Origin: Gari tellinella
Taxonomy: Eukaryota; Mollusca; Bivalvia; Cardiida; Psammobiidae
NCBI GenBank assembly: GCA_922989275.2
Contig: OV277869.1
Coordinates: 18,189,189-18,253,188, forward strand
Direction: 5' to 3'
Length of the DNA: 64,000 bases
A program made the translations under genes and the position numbers. The notes beneath the pieces were generated by a model that saw only the letters and a program-made list of their open reading frames with translations, ran no database searches and was not told the DNA's origin. Shown here piece by piece: positions 45,310-55,764 of the stretch (position 1 is its first letter; each line of letters begins with the position of its first letter).

Positions 45310-45521
45310 TAGCCATTTCACCTTAGTTTTTTGTCATTATTGAAACATATGAAAGCTTAAAGCAGACTGAAAGTAAAGAAGAATACTCTTTAAGAAGCCG
45401 TTTACTTTACTTTTAGCTTGCTTATACTAATATTTCTTGTGGTTCACATTCTTGGCTGTATGAAGTGGGACAAAGAATACATTACAGGTGTAAAATACGT
45501 ATCTATGGGGTAATGGGTTAA
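45310..45521 (+). mobile_element. B-family MITE
   Basis: AGCTTAAAGCAGACTGAAAG, AAAGAAGAATACTCTTTAAG and TTTACTTTTAGCTTGCTTAT give a decayed core B; TCTATGGGGTAATGGGTTAA is the right end. Confidence 0.75.
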
Positions 45522-45789
45522 CGCGATAGAGAAACAAATTCAAACAAATATATGAATGGCAATTGTACATGTAGCATTTGTACTATAGACGAATATGTCC
45601 AAATATTCATGTCTAATAACGTAACACATTATAGCAGAACGGAACAACGTATTGAAACCTCCGTACGGCGCTTTCTGAAATTACTTTTGTCCTGATGTAA
45701 GATGTCGTCTAATATAATATGGAATGACTATGCCTTTGCAGTAATTTCACCACTGGGTTCTTTGCTAGGAACCAGTTAGGATATATTTG

Positions 45790-45855
45790 GCAAACAATGT
45801 AGACTCCGATATAAGCGCTCCTTGAGAAGCACTCTGATGTGGACCAACACTGCTT
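45790..45855. repeat. Core-A variant hairpin (TGTAGACT type)
   Basis: GCAAACAATGTAGACTCCGA, a GCGCTCCTTGAGAAGCACTC turn, then TGTGGACCAACACTGC. Confidence 0.55.
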
Positions 45856-45920
45856 CGTTAACTTTTAACTTCTCGGAAATGTTTTCTAATAACAGCTCTA
45901 AACTATAAACATATAATGTT

Positions 45921-46264
45921 TTAACCCTTTACCTCATAGTCTATTTTTGGTTCTGAAGATAGGTGGCAACTTAAACTTTAACTTCAACCTGTTTTGAGCT
46001 ACCATTTGCTAGAATATAGAAAATATTTCTTATGGTACATATTCATGACTATATACAGTGGAGAATCTGTTATTCTTTCCCGTTTAAACGCAAACGTACG
46101 CAAACGCAAAGCACTAAAACGTAGAAAAGAACAACTTTTGGACAATTCTGATAATTCTTGTTTATCTTGGTGGCAAACAGTTTGGAGCCTGATCAGACGC
46201 CGGGTTATCTGTGGATGATTGAGTTACATGCGTAAAAAGGCGTATTTATGTGATAACGGATTAG
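45921..46264 (+). mobile_element. B-family MITE interrupted by a C element
   Basis: B starts TTAACCCTTTACCTCATAGT and runs to GGTACATATTCATGACTATA. C begins at 46054; after it, B resumes as CTGTGGATGATTGAGTTACA, GCGTAAAAAGGCGTATTTAT and ends GGATTAG. So C inserted at a TATA in an existing B copy. B's own hairpin is reduced (CAACTTAAACTTTAACTTCA). Confidence 0.85.
46054..46207 (+). mobile_element. Left half of a C-family MITE (copy C3), cut at the hairpin centre
   Basis: It runs TACAGTGGAGAATCTGTTAT through ACTAAAACGTAGAAAAGAAC to GATCAGACGCCGGGTTA and stops at the middle of the palindrome turn. By hand count it differs from the matching part of C2 (35589-35838) at about 2 of 154 bases, so this is a young insertion. 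Confidence 0.92.
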
Positions 46265-46500
46265 AAATGAAATAGTCCAATGAAAACATAAGAAGGGTTA
46301 GCGACTTCGTTCATAACACATTTTATCTTTGAAAAGAAATATTAGCACGAAAATGTTTAATCAAAATCTGAGTGACAACCAGCCAGTATGGGGGTCTATT
46401 AGATGACGTGTGTAACTAGACGTCTCAACTTGCTCCAGTCTGCTTGCAAAGGAAGAACAACGCCCTCTTCAATGTAATTATATCTTTGCAGTTTACTGCA

Positions 46501-46636
46501 GGGTCAAATGTTATAAAGCGTTTGAGCTGAATTTGAGTGTGTTCTCAAGCATTTGATTGGCCTAAGTTCAAATCTGACCAATGAAATGCTTGAGAACGAC
46601 TTAGACTCAACTGAAAAGCCTTGTAACCTTGGACCC
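46501..46636. mobile_element. M-family foldback MITE
   Basis: Ends GGGTCAAATGTTATAAAGCG and AAGCCTTGTAACCTTGGACC then C. Inner arms GTTCTCAAGCATTTGATTGG and CTGACCAATGAAATGCTTGA are inverted, putting ATTGG and CCAAT in the stem. Confidence 0.85.
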
Positions 46637-47705
46637 AGGACTTATCAGGTGGAGAACGCCTAAGTGGGCTTTCTGCTTCGCCTTTCTCTTGAATAGCATA
46701 TCATCTTTATTTAGAGCACCCATTTTTCTTCAAATAATGACAAAAGGGCCTCTTTACTGATCAAGCCTAACTACATAAGCATTAACACTCCGTTTGAAAC
46801 CTGAATATTTATCTATTTTAGTTCAATCCTAGTGTATCATAAGAAAAACAAATGTTATTAAGCTGAATAAAATCAAAGAATACTCCTTTAATACATAAAT
46901 CGTCGGCTAAGAATTGTGTCTGTATTTTTTTATTACATGTATTATTTGTTTTGTTATGAAATGGTGACTGAGAACTAATGTAAAATCAACCTCAAACCGA
47001 ATTGAATTCTGATAAGACACCGAGCATTGTGTAGTCCGGCTTAAACCCAAACTGTTTTCAAAAACGACGTCGCAATAAACCCGTTTATGACGAGTGGATT
47101 CTTCCATGCTTATATACTGGATGAGTCAATTTTTCATTATGTAACGTCTGTGCTGAGTTACCTGTTTGTAGATGCCCCATTTATGTAACGCTAATCACAA
47201 ATGGTTTAAGCAATGAAACAGTTAAATGATATCAATTTGACTGGTTCGTTTGTACTGCCTAACGTAACGTTAAAAGTATCATTTGATACACTATCACCTG
47301 TTAGTGTTTACTGAAAAAGAATTATCGTATGTTATACGATCTCATACTCGCTGTCACTTAAATCAAACTTTTATTAAATTTTTAAAGTGTTATTAAGCTA
47401 CCCATTGCTTAATACTTTCTAAAGACTCATTGAATAAAAGTTGATCTTAAATGACAGCGTTTGTCAGCTCCTATAACCTAACAATCCAGACTGTCCCTTC
47501 AGAGATTAAAGACGAACTAATCAGTTGGAAAGAGGCCACTCAAATGTCCTTCAATACAGAATAGAGATCCGGAAATTAAACTAAAAGCTTTCTATCATCT
47601 AGTTTTTGTCTAGAACTGTGGCGAAACTGTTAGTTTTATTTTTCTTGTTTAACAAAAACAATTAGATATACCAGAGTATGGAAGATTCTTGATATTGTGG
47701 TCCTG
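46637..47705. other. Mostly unassigned; R-type remnant
   Basis: 47001-47060 has a poor core A, followed at 47095 by GATTCTTCCATGCTTATATA then CTGGATGAG, an R-type fragment. Otherwise nothing recognised. Confidence 0.45.
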
Positions 47706-47946
47706 GGGCCCGTTTCATAAAACTTCTTACAACAAATGTTGTCGTAAGTCAGATTATAAAAGTCTCAATAATTACTTATTTCTCCATCTTATCATGTCTT
47801 GTGACATCTCTTTGGAATCGTCTTGAAAAGACGATTCCAAAAAGATGTCACAAGACAGGATTCGATAGAGAAATCACAAATTAAATGTATTTTAAAGTTT
47901 TGACTTACGACAACATTTGTCTTAAGAAGTTTTATGAAACGGGCCC
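47706..47946. mobile_element. G-family foldback MITE, full length
   Basis: Ends GGGCCCGTTTCATAAAACTT and AGTTTTATGAAACGGGCCC; subterminal TGTTGTCGTAAGTCA and TGACTTACGACAACA; centre TTTGGAATCGTCTTGAAAAG then ACGATTCCAAA. The entire 241 bp folds on itself. Confidence 0.93.
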
Positions 47947-48002
47947 GAGGTCTAAAAGTCTCTGTATCAAAGAGATGGCGTCTGATCAGACTTCAGACTA
48001 TT

Positions 48003-48040
48003 TAACCCTTACATGATCAAAGTTATCGTGATGTTTACAA
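48003..48040 (+). repeat. A1 end fragment
   Basis: TTAACCCTTACATGATCAAA then GTTATCGTGATGTTTAC, with no matching right half, directly upstream of an A2 element. Confidence 0.6.
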
Positions 48041-48073
48041 AAGATCATCTAGCAAATCATTTCAAAAGGTATG

Positions 48074-48278
48074 TTAACCCCTTCACTGCTATCTCAAATA
48101 ACTGTCATCTGCTGTTCTTTCTAAACAATGACGTTAAGTTAACTTGACAAAGGCAATATGGCAATGTGTTTCAAACAGTTCGGATCCAGATCAGGCGCCG
48201 TTTTACGCGTCGTCTGCCCAGCATTCAAACTGTTTGCAAATAATAATTGTACTCAGGTTAAGGCAGTGAATCGGTCAA
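48074..48278 (+). mobile_element. A2-family MITE
   Basis: TTAACCCCTTCACTGCTATC and AAGGCAGTGAATCGGTCAA. Core A at 48171-48237 (GATCCAGATCAGGCGCCGTT then TTACGCGTCGTCTGCCCAGC). Confidence 0.85.
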
Positions 48279-48538
48279 TCTTTATCCAGCAATGTTATCA
48301 TCTGTTTTTAAATTGGCGGATGCAAAATTGCCAAATTCTGCATTCAAATAGTCTAATAGTCTAAAGGAAAGAAACTCAATAAGCTAGTTTTGCTTTCGTT
48401 TCAATCTTTTACTTTATTGTATGATTATAATATGCATGTAAAATATCTGAAATAAAATATGTTTAAACTAAATAGTCTAATTTCGATTGTCAAACTTGAC
48501 CAAACACCGATGTTGACCTCATTCAAACTGTTTGCAAA

Positions 48539-48901
48539 TACAGTATTCCCTCTCTACAACGACACCAAATGGGGGGCAAAGATTATGTGCGTTTTTCGGA
48601 GTCGTTATAGGTAGGGAAATTGGCTTACATTTGCAAACAGCTTGAATCTAGATCAGACACCGCGTGACGCGGTGTCTGATCTGGATTCAAGCTGTTTGTC
48701 ACTCGTTATTAAGTGTTTTTTCTGTCAAAATGTCCATTACATGTATGTTACTTTCAGAAAAACAGCAGACGACAGTTTTAAGCAGACGATATTGCAGCCG
48801 TGAAAAGGTTGGACGTTGGTCGTATTTTGGGAATAGCGGCAAGTGTTGTTGTAAGGAAAGAACCGTTGTTCGGAGATCCGTTGTGGATAAGGAGTGCTGT
48901 A
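48539..48901. mobile_element. D-family MITE with paired core change
   Basis: TACAGTATTCCCTCTCTACA and ATAAGGAGTGCTGTA. Core A at 48633-48698: left CAGACACCGCG, turn TGA, right CGCGGTGTCTG, fully paired, where the usual arms are CAGACGCCGCG / CGCGGCGTCTG. Confidence 0.92.
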
Positions 48902-49325
48902 CTAGTCAATTCGCCCGAAAATGGGTACGACAAGATTGAATAAGACGTTATTATGGCAGGGTATGGGTTTACAAATTTGTTGACTGTTGATGGCTCATCA
49001 ATGTCCACTTTGCCCTAAACGATTGTCATCTCGTTTGTTTTTGCTCAGCTGGTGGTCAACTGATATGCTTGACCATATGAAAATTCGTTCATTATCTAAA
49101 TGTAACCTGAGTCCTCAATACGGCAGTGTCATTGAGAGTTAAATCAACCTCCGCGTTATTTACACAAGGCAAAGGTTATTTAGTCTTGAATATTGTAAAA
49201 TTCAATTATGATCATTCAAATTAAAACTTGTTAACGGTTTAAAGAACACCTGACTGCTGAAAGCAGGTTGCACATAAATCAAAAGAGAGCTCCCTTTATT
49301 ACCATTCTGTCGTTTGCTGCAGTCT

Positions 49326-49599
49326 TTAACCCGTTACGCCATAGCCTGTTAATAGTTATGAAAATATATTACCGTTTAAAGCAGTTCTCCCTTAAACACC
49401 AGCTTAAAGCATGCTGAAAGTAAAACAAAATATGCATTAAGTAACATTCTACTTTGCTTTTAGTCTGCTTTAAGCTCCGTGGAAAGATAATACAAATGAC
49501 TTCTATGTTTCATGTCAAGGACATTTAAGCTTGGGATCATTTTTCGTAAATATACTAGAAATGTGGTGAAAAAGATGTGCCTATAGAGTAACAGGTTAA
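49326..49599 (+). mobile_element. B-family MITE
   Basis: TTAACCCGTTACGCCATAGC at left, GTGCCTATAGAGTAACAGGT then TAA at right. Core B near 49405-49475 (AGCTTAAAGCATGCTGAAAG against TTTGCTTTTAGTCTGCTTTA). Confidence 0.8.
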
Positions 49600-49800
49600 G
49601 GATTTATGGGTTTATCTAAAGGAAGGGCACTAATAGTTTATCTTCTTTTAAATAGTCGCTGAACAAAGACTTGAATGTAACTTGAATTTGATTTGTATAG
49701 CAGCTTGGGTTTAACAGGAGCTTAGGTAGGGGAACTGTAGTTCGCACCATAGTAAAGAAAACGGAGCTGGAATAGTATGACCATGTCTCTCGCTCACCAA

Positions 49801-49963
49801 GGGCCTGTTTCATAAAACTTCGTACGACAAAAACGGTCGTAAGTCAACACTTTAAAATATAGATCTATATAATTTCTGATTTCTCTATCTGATCATGTCT
49901 TGTGACATCTCTTTGGAATCGTCTTTTCAAGGGATGTCATAAGACAGGATTAGATGGACAAAT
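49801..49963 (+). mobile_element. G-family MITE with collapsed centre and lost right end
   Basis: GGGCCTGTTTCATAAAACTT, GTGACATCTCTTTGGAATCG, then TCTTTTCAAGGGATGTCATA (part of the second arm deleted at the centre) and GACAGGATTAGATGGACAAA. The outer right arm is missing. Confidence 0.82.
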
Positions 49964-50877
49964 AAATAATAATTGTTCTTGAACAAGAAGTCGTTGACGA
50001 CAAAAGAAGAGATGAGAAGATAACGTCAAAGAGAGGACAGGCTTGAGTTTTATAGCAACTCAGAGGGCAGTTGAAGACAGGACTTAATATAGAGAATTTG
50101 TCATGAAGTCAACTAAGATGCCTCTTTGACCGGTCAGGTTACAGGACAAGTGAAGTGAAGATGGGTATTTACTTTTTACAGTGTCCGAGAACCGTTTTAA
50201 ACTCATTTGTGCCTTTCGTTCGATAAATTGGACATAGCGCAGACTCAGTCCAGACGGCTCATAATGTGGCATAGTATCTAAAAAAAACATTATTTGCTTA
50301 CAGACAGTTCGTTCAAATTCTAATATTCGAAAAAATTAGACCAGACTTCTCTTAAATAAAAGAAATGGATTTATCAATTATACATGTAAAAGCATTTACG
50401 ATTCCACTAGGCCCAAATGGGGTTTCGTCCTCATTGGCATTGCTACATGTATGTTTACCCTTTCACATGGCCTTTCCTGTGTTAAACAGGGTTGATTGCT
50501 TAAGAAGGCTGAAAGTAAAGCAGAAAATCAGAAAACCACCTGTGTGAATGACGTAATGGTTTTTCTGTGGTTCTTTAAGAGGACAGTGTCAAAACATGAA
50601 AAGGTATCCGTACTGTGTATAAAATAAATGTGATAATAAGCTTCTATAGAAGAAAGGGGCGAGTAGGTTGGAATTTACGGCACTGCGACACGGAATAGGT
50701 TATATAGCGTTGATAGCAAGAAGGGTTATCATATTTTGATTTATAAAGCTATTAATACTATAATTATTATCTATAATATGCTTCTGTCATTTAACTAAAT
50801 GTTGTTGAAACGTTTAGTGAAATTCAATTTAAAGCAAACTCTTTCAATAACTGCATAATACTTTAGATGCATGGGTG
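49964..50877. other. Unassigned sequence
   Basis: A minus-strand 68-codon frame at 50084-50290 is in non-repetitive sequence but unrecognised. A decayed core-B arm (TTGCTTAAGAAGGCTGAAAG) lies at 50497-50525. Confidence 0.4.
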
Positions 50878-50945
50878 TCAAGCAGTGTAGATTAAGACCA
50901 GCCGCTGCGCCACGGCTCGGCGGCTGGCTTTATTTATACTGTTTG
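50878..50945. repeat. Core-A variant hairpin with GC-rich stem
   Basis: GTCAAGCAGTGTAGATTAAG then ACCAGCCGCTGCGCCACGGC, TCGGCGGCTGGCTTTATTTA, TACTGTTTG. The inner stem CCAGCCGC/GCGGCTGG is unlike other cores. Confidence 0.7.
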
Positions 50946-51675
50946 AAATGCAATAAGGCAAGTTTCTCATGGCAAGGCTCTTATGATTTATTTGATGTTC
51001 AATTAGTTTTCTTCTTAGTGATTCAAAACAATTATAATTCTTAATATTGTTCTGCTGATATTTCGTATACTTTTGGTACTTATAGGCACATGACCTTATA
51101 TGTCCATTTGTATTATCTGTCCATACGTTTGTCACTCGGTCACTGACCCTTATGCCAATCAGGCTTTCAATTCAACACAATGTATGATCCAGCTGAAGTT
51201 ATTGAGATATTTTGACAGAGTTTTTACATTTGCCCTTCAACCGAGGAGTGGACGTGATTCTGTCCTCACATTGTTATCAATAGCATAAATGTGTTATTTG
51301 GGAAAGAATAATGCCTTTTACACTGTAATAAAATCGCCGACGCCCAAATTTTACAGAACAAGTGTACCTATGATTTAAAAGAAGACAAAAGGCGAAAACC
51401 ACTTTAGAAACGGTTCTTTTCATATATTATGACACATTTCATCCGCAAGACTTCACGCCTGATATTGAATGTACATTAAACAGTGTTCCTTAGAACGAAA
51501 TAATTTATTAAAAATGTGCTTTAAGCTCTATAACTCTGCTTTCTCTGGGCTTTCATCATTGACCTGTGAAACACGTCTTTGGTGATGTCATGCTATTGGA
51601 CGTGGATTAATGTCAACGTTGTAATTCATTTTATAAATGTTTATGAAGGCTTTAAAATTAAAAATGACATCTAGC
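50946..51675. other. Mostly unassigned; C end remnant
   Basis: TGTTATTTGGGAAAGAATAA then TGCCTTTTACACTGTA at 51291-51327 is an isolated C right end. Confidence 0.45.
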
Positions 51676-51870
51676 ATTTAAACCCTGTTCTTGCCATTAA
51701 GTTTTTTATATAAATGTTTTCACTTTGAACAAGCTATCTTCTTGGACAAAAACTCTTTCAGGTGTTTCTAAAAATGCTCTTCACTTGTTACAGTACAGCA
51801 GGAGTGTCAAATAGTTTGAACCCGGATGAGATCTCGGCACCTCATTCGGATCGAAACTGTTTGCAAAAGT
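51676..51870 (+). mobile_element. A2-family remnant
   Basis: CATTTAAACCCTGTTCTTGC at left and a shortened core A at 51807-51866 (GTCAAATAGTTTGAACCCGG then ATGAGATCTCGGCACCTCAT). The 109-codon frame that overlaps and runs on to 52091 is not recognised. Confidence 0.55.
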
Positions 51871-52085
51871 CTTCACTTCATCTAACTAACAGGAGAAGGG
51901 TTCACTTATTAGCAGATGATAATAAGAAAACCAGACGTCACATTCGGGGTAGACAGGATAGAAATACCCGTTTATTACCAGGAGTCACAGTGTCGTCGCT
52001 TTTCAGAAACCGCATTGATACCACAGCCATTTTAGAACAGTTAAACAAGCCATTACGGCAACTTAAAAGAATGCATCTTCTGTCT

Positions 52086-52240
52086 GGTTAGATAAGCAAC
52101 CGCTTAAAGCATATTGAAAGTAAAACAGAAAGCTCCTTTAGGAGATTTCTGTTTATTTCAACATGCTTTAATCTGGTACTTAATTTAACACCATCAATAG
52201 GTATCATTTTGGGGGGTTGTAAACGAGGTAGTTTACTGTA
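52086..52240. mobile_element. F-family MITE, left end lost
   Basis: Core-B hairpin CGCTTAAAGCATATTGAAAG, AACAGAAAGCTCCTTTAGGA, GATTTCTGTTTATTTCAACA. Right end AACGAGGTAGTTTACTGTA. Confidence 0.75.
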
Positions 52241-53545
52241 ACATTGGATACGGAAAACCGCTGGCCGTAAATAATCTTAATTAGTTCGATTTCGAATCAG
52301 ATTTTTGTTTACAGATGCGGTTGGGCGTTGAATAGGACCACAAAACATCTAACTTTAAAGCTGTTCCATTCTGTATTATTCGCCCCAACAATACCCCTGG
52401 CCAAAGCATGGTGCTGGGGGAAACTGTCATCCTTCATTCATCGTTTTCATGTTTTCAAATGACTTCGCTATAATATGATGTTCTTGAATGGCAAATATTT
52501 TGATAACGGTTGCTCATTCATAAAAATTAATTGAATGACAACTCCAGATGGTCTTTTAACGTAAACAGTCTTCTGTTTGAACTTTCTCACGGGTTTTTTC
52601 TTTTATTTCATATTTTTATCGATCAAAATCATATTAAGAAATTATTTCATTGTTAAAAACGTGTTGGAATCTGACGTCATACGGTGTTAAACCGTTATTC
52701 TTTCCCGCTTAAACGATACCAACCGCAATACAATTAGACACTGAAAAAAATGATTTCTTGAAAATGTTTATCATTTGGGAGTAAATTAAAAAAAGACAGT
52801 CAGGATCCTGATCAGGCAACAAGTTAGTCTGGTTTAAACCCATTTGTGATGTATATCAGTTTTTTGGAATATATATACCATAATATATTATATGGTATAC
52901 TATATTATATCATAATGTACTCATAAAAGGTCTAATTTTCTTTGAAATTCATAAAGGTCAGGGAATCAACTTTCAAATTGACGGAGTGAATTCAGAGTTA
53001 AGAAATGGCAATGTCCAATCACTGTTCAGGTCTACACCGATTTTATGAATATTGTATATCATAATTCGCCTTTAAGGCAACACACGAATATAGTCAATCT
53101 AGAACTGACCACATCTCTAGATCTCTGACAAACTTTTCACATTCGAATCGTCCTCTGTACAAACTACGCATATAGGTAGGGTAAAACACCATTCGATCCA
53201 AATTCATACGTGTGCTCGCCAATAACAACGTCCTTTGCCAGCAAATTGGAACCCTATCAAACGCATAATAAAGGCTTCAAACTGTGCAACCCTCACGTTA
53301 AAATCAGTTGTCATTATTTTCGTATAATTGTCATTGTATGTATACTATTTCATTGCTATTTTTAATCACGTTCGAACGACAAGAAATTACATCTTCCATA
53401 TTGTATGATCATTTAGGTCACAATTAAGCGACTAGTATGAATACGTCAATTAGTTTTAACATATCTTCAATATCATGTCCAAAGGGGGTATGCTACAAGT
53501 AATTACAAAATTAGCGTTGATCCTTTCCCTATATATATATATATT
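52241..53545. other. Mostly unassigned
   Basis: 52687-52825 has a C-like left end (ACCGTTATTCTTTCCCGCTT) and one core-A arm (GTCAGGATCCTGATCAGGCA). 52868-52920 is an AT palindrome (ACCATAATATATTATATGGT). Nothing else. Confidence 0.45.
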
Positions 53546-53699
53546 TGTTACAGGGATCTATAAGTGTAATCAGGAGTTACGCGTAATCCCTGAACTGTTT
53601 AAAATTACGCCGTTTCACTTGGAGATTTAGGTGTTTCGTGAAATCCCTGATTTTTCAGGGATTTAACGTATTCCCTGATTACACTTAATCACTGTAACA
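53546..53699. mobile_element. N-family foldback MITE
   Basis: TGTTACAGGGATCTATAAGT, then GTAATCAGG, and CCTGATTACACTTAATCACT then GTAACA are inverted ends. An additional TCCCTGATTTTTCAGGGA lies inside. 154 bp; flanks are AT-rich so no target duplication can be called. Confidence 0.85.
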
Positions 53700-53824
53700 T
53701 ATACAAAACAATGGCATAACAAAGTAGAAATGAAATAGTTATTTTGCTGAAAGAATAATCGGTGGCACAACCGGAGTGTTGTTAATTCTCGTTTACTTAA
53801 AGGCATACATGTTTGTTTTAAGTG

Positions 53825-53973
53825 TTAAAGCGATTGTAGCCGGGTAATTCTGATATCTATATAATATATTTTACAACGCCAGGTTGTTGAACGAGAAGCG
53901 TTGGTATTTCCTAATACCTTTCAGTGCAAAACAATATATCGATATCAGGATTGCCCGACTACAATCGTTTTAA
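53825..53973. mobile_element. O-family MITE
   Basis: TTAAAGCGATTGTAGCCGGG, TAATTCTGATATCTATATAA and ATATCGATATCAGGATTGCC then CGACTACAATCGTTTTAA are inverted over about 40 bases. Spacer about 60 bp. Possibly TTAA-flanked. Confidence 0.85.
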
Positions 53974-54599
53974 CTCTTTAAACATTTTCTTGAATTTCTT
54001 TTGCGCTAAGTTTACTTTTAAACAGTAAAGAATAACGACTTCTCTTTGTATCAATACGTTTATATTTTTTTAACTGAATCAATTGTGGTTTTTAAACTAA
54101 ATGCAGTTTAAATGTAGATCAACATTTTAAATTATGCAAAACCCACGTTCTCGTCACGCATCTCAGACACCGGTAACATTTTGTAAATATTCATTTATAC
54201 ATAACAAATTTGTATCGTTAGTTTTTGGTAATACATATTAAATCATGCCAGCTTCAATACGACTGAATTGATTTTACAAACTGTATGGGGGAACTATTCG
54301 AAACCTTTTTACATTCTAAACTGTTTGACACTTTCTTCCTTCACATTATTAAAAAAAATTAATTCTGAAAAATCAGAAAAGACGACAAATTTAATTCAGA
54401 CGGTTTTATAGCGATAAAAAGGATCTCAAAAAGGGCCCGTGAAACGAAGCGTCCAATCAGAGTCTGCCTTCTTCGGGTTATGATAATGATTAATGCACGT
54501 TTCAGCTAAATGTACAATAGTAGGATGATCATATCTCTCTATTATTGACAATGAGCCCATCCATTTAATTCAATGCAGGCATCTCGTCTGCAAAAATCA
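53974..54599. other. Mostly unassigned
   Basis: TTAAACAGTAAAGAATAACG then ACTTCTCTTTGTA at 54016-54050 is a C-like end. Nothing else recognised. Confidence 0.45.
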
Positions 54600-55006
54600 A
54601 ATTGTCGTCTGCTTGTATTTTTTTCTGGAAAGAAAAACAATTTGATTTGTGTTTTACCAATTTAAAGACGTTTGCCGTCGTGAATAGGCTGGACATAATT
54701 GTCTGGTTTAGGGAAGTGCGACAAGATCGTTGGAAGGAGGGAGTCGTTGTTGGAGAGCCGTTGTTGGAGAGTTGTTGTTGGAGAGCCGTTGTAGGAGAGC
54801 CGTTGTTGGAGAGTCGTTGTTGGAGAGCCGTTGTAGGAGAGCCGTTGTTGGAGAGTCGTTGTTGGAGAGTCGTTGTTGGAGAGTCGTTGTTGGAGAGTCG
54901 TTGTTGGAGAGCCGTTGTAGGAGATCCGTTGTTGGAGAGTCGTTGTTGGAGAGTCGTTGTTGGAGAGTCGTTGTTGGAGAGCCGTTGTTGGAAAGGGACA
55001 CTGTAT
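54600..55006 (+). mobile_element. Right part of a D-family MITE bearing an expanded minisatellite
   Basis: CGTCGTGAATAGGCTGGACA, TAATTGTCTGGTTTAGGGAA and GATCGTTGGAAGGAGGGAGT match the D right arm in 37860-38018. The end GGAAAGGGACACTGTA matches D's terminus. In between, D's usual two or three imperfect subterminal units have grown to 18. The hairpin and left half are absent. Confidence 0.85.
54744..54995 (+). repeat. 14-bp minisatellite, 18 units
   Basis: Unit TCGTTGTTGGAGAG with variants CCGTTGTTGGAGAG and CCGTTGTAGGAGAG; 252 bp is exactly 18 units. The variants are mixed along the array. Because 14 is not a multiple of three and the unit has no stop in any frame on either strand, it creates long overlapping open frames on both strands with a 14-residue period. 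These are not genes. Confidence 0.95.
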
Positions 55007-55764
55007 TGTACAAAAACCTGCAAACTTTCTTTATCAAATTAACCATTGTAATAGTTAAGATGATGGATGCTCATTATGGGAGAATATTTATAAATGAATA
55101 TTCATCGGGTGAAACGTTAACACAATAATAGCTATAAAACATAACTATGCCCTGGGTCTTGAGAGCGATCTGTCTCCATTTCATAATCTGCGGTTTGCCA
55201 AGCCCTAAAGCATTGCTCTCAACAATAGCAAACCACGCTATACTCTGTAGTCTGTTTTAATTAACCAATTTAAGCCTTTAATTTCTTTTAAATGTGACAT
55301 TGGTAACGGAGTAGGCTCTGATGAAACAAAGCATTACGCATCGTCTCATCAGGGTATACACTGTTTAATATACCGTATGAAATATTGTGCTATATGGACA
55401 GACTGTGCAGTGTCTTCATATCAAACTTATATATTTATCTACGATGAAATCTTCCAGCATGTACGTATACATGGAGAGTTAAGTGCAATATCCAGGCATA
55501 AATTGGTTAACATGTTTTAACATTTAAAAAGGTAGTTGACTATAGAAGAATGGAAAGTAAAGCATATTCTTACTTAAGTATGTTCTGCTTTAAGGAGCCA
55601 TGCTTTAGGGTGTAAAAATGGATTCCCTGTTGCTCTTTATGCGGATAGAAATTTGAAATAAAGACACCCGTATTTACATTGGTAAATGCATAAATAATGT
55701 GGGTTCTAGGAAAAGACAACTTAAAATATGTAGTCAGCAACTGTTTCTATTTCAGACAAAATCG
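55007..55764. other. Mostly unassigned; degenerate core pieces
   Basis: 55315-55372 has a weak core-A variant (GGCTCTGATGAAACAAAGCA to CATCAGGGTATACACTGTTT). 55528-55600 has a decayed core-B arm. Confidence 0.45.

Noticed and set aside
19135..48698. Core-A hairpins as a CRISPR array, terminators or bacterial repetitive palindromes
   Set aside because: They are dispersed at irregular distances inside transposon-like elements in a eukaryotic sequence.
54565..55128. Overlapping open frames of 112-152 codons on both strands
   Set aside because: They are produced by the stop-free 14-bp minisatellite; the 14-residue periodicity equals three repeat units.
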